Shown here in pieces: positions 33,999 through 40,064 of a DNA stretch of 40,064 bases. The position numbers and the translations under genes are program-made. Within the stretch, counting starts at the first letter, position 1. Each line of letters opens with the position of its first letter. Source of the DNA: Lachnospiraceae bacterium UBA7196 (GTDB taxonomy: Bacteria > Bacillota > Clostridia > Lachnospirales > Lachnospiraceae); the NCBI GenBank assembly GCA_002490835.1, contig DKUU01000036.1, positions 1,575 through 41,638 of the forward strand. Reading direction: 5' to 3'. The notes under the pieces were generated by a model, which saw only the letters and a list, made by a program, of their open reading frames with translations, did no database searches and had not been told where the DNA came from.

Positions 33999-35813
33999 TT
34001 ATTTCAACACCAGCACCGAGTATCCCGGCAGCACCGCCTTGCCGTCCGTAAAGCTGATCTCCTCCGTTCCCGTTACCAGCGCGCCGCGAATCTCCGTGTC
34101 CGCTCCAATATTTTTCCCGTTTAAGGTGATTCCGGTCAGATCGAGTTCTTGCGCCCCCGCTCCCGTCACAAAAATAAGCAAAACTTCCGAACCGTCATAG
34201 GTTTTTTTGATGGCGCAGACACTTTCCTTTTTCTCCTCTGTCAAAAAATCTCCCGTCACGACATATTCCGCCTTCCCGCGGGCGATCTCCGGATTCTGAT
34301 TGCGGATCTTGATGACCTTCTTATAAAATTGGTAAACCGATGCGGCATCCTTTTCCTGCTCTTCGAGGCTTTCAAACTTCATCTTCACGGCGTCCATATC
34401 CTTGGGACCGTCGCACATGCCCGCCGCGTCAGGATTCATGCTCCAGTACATAGGCGCGCGCTTATTCTCGTCCTTGCCTGCGCCCTTCATGCCCAGTTCT
34501 TCCCCGTAATAGACAAAGGCCGACCCGCTCATAAACAGATTCATAGCCGCCGCCATCTTGGTCTGCGCGGCGGATTCCTCCCCTGCATAATAGCCTGCGC
34601 TCCTGCCCATGTCATGATTGGTATAAAAAGGGGCGTCGATATAGTTTTCATTGTAAGCCCCGAAGGTCTCCTCCAAGGAGCTGACAGCCACACCGTACTT
34701 CGCCGCGGAACCGCCGTTTAACACCTTGGCAATGATGCCGTCCTTATCCGCAAAGGCAAAGTCAAAGATGCTGTCGATGCCGCTCTCATAGTACTGCGCG
34801 TAGTCCGCCATGTCAAGCCACGCTTCCCCTACCAAATAGGCATCCGCTTTCTGAGATTTGACTGTATCAGTCAACCAAGACAAAAAGGCGATATTCGACT
34901 GCGGTGCGCCGGAATAATATTCCTTCACCGCATCCAGACGGAAACCGCCCACGCCCATATCCAGCCAATATTTCGTAATTTCAGCAATCTCTGTGCGCAG
35001 CGCCTCGCAGTCTAAGTTAAAGTCGGGCATCTCCGACCAGAACTGCGCCTCATAGTACCAATCCGTCCCTTCTACCGCATAGAAACCGCCGCCCTGCTCC
35101 TTTGAAAAGTGATAATAGTCGAAATAAGGACAGTCTGCCGCGTCCGGCTCCGCGCCGCCAAGACCTTTCAGATACGTACAGGCTTCCTGAAACCACGGAT
35201 TCTGCGACGAGCTGTGATTTAACACCAGATCCATAATGACCTTGATGCCCCGTTTGTCGCACTCGGAAAGAAAGGTCTGAAAATCTTCCAGCGTGCCGTA
35301 TTCCTCGTCGATCCCATAGTAATCCGCCACGTCATACTTATGATAAGTCGGCGAAGGATTCACAGGCATCAGCCAGATGCCGTTACAGCCAAGGTCCGTG
35401 TCCGTCGTATCGTCGCCGTCATTGATGTAGTCCAGCTTCGAGATCAAGCCCTGCAAGTCCCCCACGCCGTCGCCGTCACTGTCGCAAAAGGAGTAAACGA
35501 ACACCTCAAAATATGTCCTGTAGTTGTCGTCGATTATTTGCAGGGGATTATCCTCCCACGCCGCCCGCACAGGTGCCGCGCCCTGCGCTGCATCCGCATT
35601 CTCGTCCTGTCCCGCCGCGTCTGCTGCATCCGCATTCTCGTCCTGCGCCGCGCCTTCTGCCGCACTGTCCGCTGTATCCACGCCCGCTGCCTGCTCTCCC
35701 GCCGATGCAGACGCGTCCGACGGCGCCGTCCCGCTATTCCCCGTGCCGCAGCCGCTAAGCAGCAGGACCGCCGCCATGATTCCTGCAAGAACCCTTATAT
35801 TCCCACACTTCAT
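33999..35813 (-). CDS. Extracellular lipoprotein alpha-amylase (GH13)
   Basis: The 604-aa protein cuts alpha-1,4-glucans such as starch or maltodextrin outside the cell. Its signal peptide ends in lipobox LSGC, so it is tethered to the membrane. An Asp/Ala/Gln-rich linker with repeated QDENADA follows. The GH13 barrel has region I DLVLNHSS, region II GFRLDAVKE (nucleophile Asp294), region III VGEAWL (acid/base Glu330) and region IV TNHDMGRS (Asp401), plus a likely calcium site CDSDGDGVGDLQG. A beta-sandwich ends it. The start at 35813 has AAGGAG 7 nt upstream; earlier in-frame codons lack a signal peptide. It follows the malG-like gene on the same strand after 356 bp and works with the malEFG-type importer. 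Confidence 0.95.
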   Translation of the reverse strand: MKCGNIRVLAGIMAAVLLLSGCGTGNSGTAPSDASASAGEQAAGVDTADSAAEGAAQDENADAADAAGQDENADAAQGAAPVRAAWEDNPLQIIDDNYRTYFEVFVYSFCDSDGDGVGDLQGLISKLDYINDGDDTTDTDLGCNGIWLMPVNPSPTYHKYDVADYYGIDEEYGTLEDFQTFLSECDKRGIKVIMDLVLNHSSSQNPWFQEACTYLKGLGGAEPDAADCPYFDYYHFSKEQGGGFYAVEGTDWYYEAQFWSEMPDFNLDCEALRTEIAEITKYWLDMGVGGFRLDAVKEYYSGAPQSNIAFLSWLTDTVKSQKADAYLVGEAWLDMADYAQYYESGIDSIFDFAFADKDGIIAKVLNGGSAAKYGVAVSSLEETFGAYNENYIDAPFYTNHDMGRSAGYYAGEESAAQTKMAAAMNLFMSGSAFVYYGEELGMKGAGKDENKRAPMYWSMNPDAAGMCDGPKDMDAVKMKFESLEEQEKDAASVYQFYKKVIKIRNQNPEIARGKAEYVVTGDFLTEEKKESVCAIKKTYDGSEVLLIFVTGAGAQELDLTGITLNGKNIGADTEIRGALVTGTEEISFTDGKAVLPGYSVLVLK

Positions 35814-35934
35814 TTTTTCTCTCCTTAATATCTTTATTAGGTTATGTAAACCTCTCTCACAGAAACAAGCTGCACTAATATAGTACAGCTTGCCATCCCT
35901 ATTTCCATCATAATCTTCCCGCGCGGACGGGACT

Positions 35935-36162
35935 TCATATCTCAAGGAGCCCCTCAAAACACGTCAGCACTTGACCGTTTATACTCGCAAATCCGCGCTT
36001 GCGCGCTCTACATCCGATTTCATCGGATATTTGCTCGTTATCCGCGCCGAAAAACAAATGCCGCTTCGCGTCGCTTGTTTTTCTTTTGCGCTGGATATTT
36101 TGTGGAGCGAGAGCGCGGCGACGGAGATATGAAGTTCCGGCCGCGCCGCAATACAATTGCAT
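35935..36162 (-). CDS. Small ORF on a hairpin-rich, possibly dispersed element (hypothetical, 75 aa)
   Basis: AAGGAG lies 3 nt before the ATG, and the ORF starts 7 nt after the malG-like stop. The predicted basic peptide (YLRRRALAPQNIQRKRKTSD, then FFGADNEQISDEIGCRARKR) has no signal peptide or known motif. The DNA is full of hairpins: ATCCGAT/ATCGGAT at 36012-36028, AAAAACAA/TTGTTTTT around 36050-36082 with CGC-TTC-GCG inside, and GCGC-TT-GCGC near 35995-36004. That suggests a structured repeat element rather than a gene, although my memory is that similar short peptides are annotated in related genomes. It fills most of the 356-bp malG-amylase gap; the remainder (35814-35934) holds only the amylase leader. 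Confidence 0.35.
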   Translation of the reverse strand: MQLYCGAAGTSYLRRRALAPQNIQRKRKTSDAKRHLFFGADNEQISDEIGCRARKRGFASINGQVLTCFEGLLEI

Positions 36163-36169
36163 TTTCTCC

Positions 36170-37012
36170 TTACCCTTTGACAGAACCGCCCGTAATACCC
36201 TCTACATAGAACTTCTGCATGATCACGAACAGAGCCGAGATCGGGATGGCGATGACCACGCCGCCCGCGCAGAATACCGAGAAGTATTTATTGATCATGG
36301 ACTTACCAAGCATATTGAACAGTCCGATCGCCACCGTCCAGTCCGTCGCCACGCCGGAGTTTAACATCAGCTTCGCAAACACGAAGTCCGCCCACGGCGC
36401 GAGGAACGCATTGATGACCGTGTAGACGATGATGGGCTTGGAGAGCGGGATGATGATCCTGAAAAAGATCGTCGCCTGAGAAGCGCCCTCCAGCTTCGCC
36501 GCCTCACTCAAGGAAGTAGAGATCGTATCCATAAAGCCCTTACAGATCAGGTACCCAAGTCCCGCACCTGCGGAATACACGATGATCATGCCCAGATGGC
36601 TGTTGGTCAGTCCCATGGTCTTTAAGATAAAGTAGATCGCGATCATGGACAGCACGCCGGGGAACATGTTGAGGATGATCGAAAAGCTCATTAGCCCTTT
36701 TCTGCCCGGAAAGCGTGTCTTACTCATGGTGTAAGATACCATCAACACGAGAATCGTGGAAATGATGCAGGAAAACGCCGCAATCACAAAGGTGTTCCAG
36801 AACCATCTCGGATACTGCACGATGGAATCCGGCCGCAGGAAAAGCTGCGCGTAATTATCAAGCGTCCATGTCTCCGGAAAGAAATGAGAAGTGTTGATCC
36901 CCTTGTAGCCGCTAAACGACGTAACAAACAGCCAAAGGATCGGGATCAGCCAAACCACGGACAGAAAAAGCAAAACCAGATGTCTTATGATAGATTTGAT
37001 CGTCTTTTTCAT
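36170..37012 (-). CDS. Carbohydrate ABC transporter permease, MalG-like
   Basis: One of the two membrane subunits of a CUT1-type sugar importer. The 280-aa protein has six predicted helices and the EAA loop that docks the ATPase (EAAKLEGASQATIFFRIIIP), as well as the family's ETWTLDNYAQLF periplasmic segment. It ends VEGITGGSVKG, as MalG proteins do. Its ATG overlaps the upstream permease stop by one base (TAATG), so the two are translationally coupled. Substrate is inferred as maltose/maltodextrin from the neighbouring amylase and binding protein. Confidence 0.93.
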   Translation of the reverse strand: MKKTIKSIIRHLVLLFLSVVWLIPILWLFVTSFSGYKGINTSHFFPETWTLDNYAQLFLRPDSIVQYPRWFWNTFVIAAFSCIISTILVLMVSYTMSKTRFPGRKGLMSFSIILNMFPGVLSMIAIYFILKTMGLTNSHLGMIIVYSAGAGLGYLICKGFMDTISTSLSEAAKLEGASQATIFFRIIIPLSKPIIVYTVINAFLAPWADFVFAKLMLNSGVATDWTVAIGLFNMLGKSMINKYFSVFCAGGVVIAIPISALFVIMQKFYVEGITGGSVKG

Positions 37013-38439
37013 TATTGAAACTCCTCCTCCTTATCTCCTTTGATGGTTCTGGTAAAGGTCACCAGAGTGAACGCCGCACAGATGATAAATACAATGATAC
37101 CGATTACGGACGCCATCTTGTAGTTGTAATATTCGTTCGTCAATCTGAACAGCCATGTGACGAGCAGGTCGATCTCCTTTGCATTGGAGTTTGCAAGGAG
37201 CTGGTCGCTTGTGACGAACACATCCTGCGTGAGCAAGTAGATGACATTGAAGTTGTTGATATTCTTAACGAAATCGGTGATCAGGCTCGGCCCCGTCACG
37301 AAGAGCATGTAAGGCATCGTGATCTTGATAAAGATCTGCAGCGGGTTTGCACCGTCGATGCGCGCGCTCTCGATCTGATCCTCCGGAATATTCATCAAAA
37401 CACCCGTCGCTACCAGCATCTGGTAGGGGATACCGATCCAGATATTGATGATGACGATCATCACCTTCGCCCAGCCGGGATTCGTCAAAAACGGAATGTA
37501 GCTTAAATTAGAAGGAACCAGCCCAATGTTCTTCAAAAAGTCCGTAAAGCCAACGCTTGTACAGAATGTATTGACGATTCCGTTGTCCGCAAAGAAGCTT
37601 CGCACCAAAAGCAGGGTCACGAACTGAGGGACCGCGATCGAGATGATGAAGAGTGTTCTCCACAGCTTCGGCAGCTTAGTGCGCTTGTCGTTGATGAATT
37701 TCGCCATCAGGATACCGCCGATGTAGGTGGTAAAGGTAGCAAGTACCGCCCACTCCAGCGTCCAAATGAGAATCTTCTTAAAAGAATAACCGAAAGTAAC
37801 CGTCACGGAACTGGTGAACAGATTCTTAAAGTTGTTCCACCCCACCCAGGTAAAGAGGGCGTTCGGCGGCATGTGCTGCTGATCGTAATTGGTGAATGCC
37901 ACCGCGATCAACACCAGTATCGGCAGTATGTTCATGATGATGATACCGATCGCCGGCAGCGTCAGCAGCGTAATATGGAATTTTTCATTAAACATCGTCC
38001 GCACATCTTCGCCAAAGGTATTGATATGCTGCCCGTTCTCCTTCTTCAGCTGCAGACGATATACCGCTTTCAAGTTTGAAATATAGAACACTGCAAAAAC
38101 AAAAATGATAAATAACGAAATAATGGAATTTAACAGGATCAGGAAAGAGTTATCATAGTCATTGACCGTGCTGGTCATAGTCAGCGGATCAAAGACCTGC
38201 TCAAACTGCACCGTACCCAGCGTCCCGAACTTGGCAAGGTTAGGCGCCGCATAGCCGACGCAGAGTACCACAAACAGTACTTCCACCAGACACATGATGA
38301 TACCGTTGATCACCTGTTTCCTCGCAAAATAACCCGCCCCCATCAGGACCGTCGACAGCTTCACCCAGATATCCCCCTTGGCAACGGCCGTCCCCAGATC
38401 CTTAAAATATTTTCCCACTGCATTCAATCCGTTCTTCAT
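37012..38439 (-). CDS. Carbohydrate ABC transporter permease, MalF-like
   Basis: The 475-aa partner permease has extra N-terminal helices before the conserved core, as in MalF. The EAA-type docking loop reads DQIESARIDGANPLQIFIKI, and the preceding VLIAVAFTNYDQQHMPPNAL with WVGWNNFKNLF is typical of the family. GGAGG lies 8 nt before the ATG at 38439. It follows the binding-protein gene by 123 bp containing a stable hairpin, the usual way to lower permease relative to binding-protein mRNA. Confidence 0.93.
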   Translation of the reverse strand: MKNGLNAVGKYFKDLGTAVAKGDIWVKLSTVLMGAGYFARKQVINGIIMCLVEVLFVVLCVGYAAPNLAKFGTLGTVQFEQVFDPLTMTSTVNDYDNSFLILLNSIISLFIIFVFAVFYISNLKAVYRLQLKKENGQHINTFGEDVRTMFNEKFHITLLTLPAIGIIIMNILPILVLIAVAFTNYDQQHMPPNALFTWVGWNNFKNLFTSSVTVTFGYSFKKILIWTLEWAVLATFTTYIGGILMAKFINDKRTKLPKLWRTLFIISIAVPQFVTLLLVRSFFADNGIVNTFCTSVGFTDFLKNIGLVPSNLSYIPFLTNPGWAKVMIVIINIWIGIPYQMLVATGVLMNIPEDQIESARIDGANPLQIFIKITMPYMLFVTGPSLITDFVKNINNFNVIYLLTQDVFVTSDQLLANSNAKEIDLLVTWLFRLTNEYYNYKMASVIGIIVFIICAAFTLVTFTRTIKGDKEEEFQ

Positions 38440-38515
38440 ATACCGAACCTCCATATCAGAATGTCAGAAAATACCTTCTCACGCTCATAAATATTGCATT
38501 ACGATTGATGGAACA

Positions 38516-38547
38516 CAGAGGGCGGATGAAGGTACACCCGCCCTCTG
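38516..38547 (-). promoter_or_regulatory. Intercistronic hairpin between malE-like and malF-like genes
   Basis: CAGAGGGCGG (38516-38525) pairs perfectly over 10 bp with CCGCCCTCTG (38538-38547), with a 12-nt loop. There is no U-run downstream on the minus strand, so it is more likely an mRNA stability or processing stem than a full terminator. Confidence 0.7.
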
Positions 38548-38562
38548 GAATCTAAATAACTA

Positions 38563-39927
38563 TTATTCTATCGGTGCCGTAATACCCTCAACCGTGGTAT
38601 CTAACAGCGTCTGCAGATCCGTTCCGTCAGGATTGCCGGATGCAAGGATCTGACCAAGCGTCTCAGCCGGAGACCAGAAGTTGCCGCCTACACGCTGAGG
38701 CGTAGCGTAAGCTGCCTGCTCAGCCAAAGCTGCGATCGCGGGATTAGACTGTACCGCATCGGAAGCTGCTGCCGCGCTGTTTGCAGGGCCAAGGCCTCTC
38801 GCTTCAAATCTTCCCTTCTGGGATTCCTCGTTGGTTAAGAACTCAGCAAGGAGCATTGCCCAGCCAAGGTTCTTGGAGTGAGGATTGACACCGATCAGCT
38901 TGTAACCGGAGTAAGAGGACATCTGGCAATCCTTACCAGCCACCTTAAAGGTGGGAAGCTTGGTCGCCGCATAGTTGTCGCCCCATGCCGTCTGTGCCGT
39001 CTCTGCTCTCCATGTACCGTTCACGCAGGCAACGACATTGCCTTCTGCGATCTGGGTAGCCATATCCTCATCGCCCATATCTACAAACACACCGGAAGAA
39101 GTCAGGTCAAGGATCGCCTGCGCTACATCCGTGCCGCCCGCCGCGTTCCATGTACAGGTGTTGGAACCGTCAGCATTCAGGGTAAGATCTAAGCCTGCGC
39201 CCTCGAAGAAAGCGTAAATATACCAGCCATTAGAGATATCCATTGCGATCTTCTTGCCGGCCGCATCCGCTACCTCGATCATCTTCTCCAAAGACTTCAC
39301 GTCATCCGCCGTAAATACGGACGAATCATAGAACATGAAATAACCGTTATCCGCCGTCATCGGGTAAGCGTAAAGCTTGCCGTCCACGCTCGCCGCATCA
39401 AGTGAACCTGCTACATTGGAAGCAGCCACATCATAGGTGTAGTTTGCTACCACTTCCTGCAGAGCGCCTGCCTGCACCAGATCGTTGATCTGATCATCCG
39501 CAAAAGCGTAAACATCCGCAGCCGCCTCTACGTCCGTCAGGACCGTATCCTTTGCGGTAGACTCGGACTCAGCGCCCAGCGTGATCTCGAAAGTCACGTC
39601 AGAATAGAGTGCCTTAAAGTCATCCAGTAACTTGGTGGTATAATCCTGATCCTCCTCGGATGCCCATACAGTCATGGTAACCGGACCGGTGGTATTTGCG
39701 ATCAAAGTCGAGATCGCATCGCTCGCTGCCGGAGCCTCCGCCGCAGGAGCCTCGTCTGCTGCGGGCGTCTCAGCCGCAGGTGTCTCAGCCGCAGGAGTTT
39801 CCGCTGCGGGTGTCTCAGCCGCAGGCGCCTGCTGTGCGGGCGTCTCAGCAGCGCTGTTGCCGCAGCCTGCCAGAGCGCCGGCCGTCATCGCAGCAGCAAG
39901 TAGTGTTGCCAATACTTTCTTCTTCAT
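38563..39927 (-). CDS. Sugar ABC transporter substrate-binding lipoprotein, MalE-like
   Basis: The 454-aa lipoprotein binds sugar outside the cell and hands it to the permeases. The signal peptide ends in lipobox LAGC (about residue 21), followed by a linker of AAETP repeats (about 27-70). The family 1 binding fold follows, with VTMTVWASEEDQDYTTKLLD at the start of the domain and VNPHSKNLGWAMLLAEFLTN near the C-terminus. AGAGGA lies 4 nt before the ATG at 39927. It is the first gene of the cluster malE-malF-malG-amylase. The specific sugar is inferred from the amylase. No ATPase gene is present in the window. Confidence 0.93.
   Translation of the reverse strand: MKKKVLATLLAAAMTAGALAGCGNSAAETPAQQAPAAETPAAETPAAETPAAETPAADEAPAAEAPAASDAISTLIANTTGPVTMTVWASEEDQDYTTKLLDDFKALYSDVTFEITLGAESESTAKDTVLTDVEAAADVYAFADDQINDLVQAGALQEVVANYTYDVAASNVAGSLDAASVDGKLYAYPMTADNGYFMFYDSSVFTADDVKSLEKMIEVADAAGKKIAMDISNGWYIYAFFEGAGLDLTLNADGSNTCTWNAAGGTDVAQAILDLTSSGVFVDMGDEDMATQIAEGNVVACVNGTWRAETAQTAWGDNYAATKLPTFKVAGKDCQMSSYSGYKLIGVNPHSKNLGWAMLLAEFLTNEESQKGRFEARGLGPANSAAAASDAVQSNPAIAALAEQAAYATPQRVGGNFWSPAETLGQILASGNPDGTDLQTLLDTTVEGITAPIE
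39761..39850. repeat. 15-bp tandem repeats encoding the AAETP linker
   Basis: Six 15-bp units (e.g. GCGGGCGTCTCAGCC) encode the proline- and glutamate-rich spacer between the lipid anchor and the binding domain. One unit is degenerate. Confidence 0.8.
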
Positions 39928-39999
39928 AATTTCCTCTCTTTCCGACCTTTATGCGTTATCTGCACAGGGTCTGATACTTTAAGTTATTGTTTTTATATA

Positions 40000-40064
40000 A
40001 AATGCGATCCCGCATTTCATATTATTAGGTAGTCAGAGGTTTTATATCCTATAGTTATAGGATA
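40000..40064. promoter_or_regulatory. Palindromes upstream of the malE-like gene, candidate operators
   Basis: AAATGCG-ATCC-CGCATTT (40000-40017) and TATCCTATA-GT-TATAGGATA (40045-40064, at the window edge) are both inverted repeats. On the minus strand the first one occupies the 17-bp interval before a TATATA -10-like sequence, with no good -35 box. That layout would fit regulator-dependent expression. No regulator gene is in view. Confidence 0.5.

Noticed and set aside
1..40064. Prophage, integrative element or antiphage island
   Set aside because: No integrase, portal, terminase, relaxase or known defence cassette is visible; housekeeping genes dominate.

Overview
The window looks like chromosome of an anaerobic Firmicute of class Clostridia, most likely a Lachnospiraceae-type gut bacterium. 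The pointers are a T-box-controlled trp operon, a single-chain PurL/PurQ fusion, secreted proteins with Big2-like repeats and VSENT-type linkers, AGGAGG-type ribosome binding sites, and moderate GC. Species cannot be assigned from sequence reading alone. Most genes lie on the minus strand.

Layout. 1-210: the end of a tRNA operon (one partial tRNA, one tRNA-Val) with a strong promoter. 255-1878: an ECF sigma factor with a membrane partner. 2085-4585: queH-argS. 4893-5774: an XRE regulator whose end overlaps convergent carB. 5733-10137: carAB. 10411-17269: a complete trpEGDCFBA operon behind a Trp T-box (17289-17647). Its promoter -35 box contains the stop codon of an upstream Uma2-family gene. 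18270-18400: a nested palindromic element. 18590-19945: a DUF4143-type ATPase. 20142-23990: purL, followed by a start-stop-coupled 34-residue ORF made of 11-residue repeats. 24135-25307: a TetR regulator and an unrecognised 172-aa protein behind an operator-like palindrome. 25555-30132, plus strand: a small lipoprotein and a 1383-aa subtilisin-like protease. 30248-32503: a cNMP-domain-like protein. 32545-33843: an OFA-family MFS transporter. 33999-39927: a maltodextrin-type cluster (binding protein, two permeases, lipoprotein alpha-amylase) with no ATPase gene in view.

How the genes work together. carAB, trp, purL, queH and argS are housekeeping biosynthesis; the PurL, TrpEG and CarA reactions all draw on glutamine. 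The trp leader senses uncharged tRNA-Trp directly: its specifier codon is UGG. The right-hand third is extracellular. The amylase would cut starch outside the cell and the binding protein and permeases would import the products. The protease has its own lipoprotein partner that resembles the protease's propeptide.

The most unusual items are (1) the stand-alone lipoprotein copy of the protease propeptide, (2) the 33-bp-period repeat array and micro-ORF fused to the purL stop, and (3) several palindromic, possibly dispersed, elements at 13053-13164, 18270-18400 and 35935-36162.
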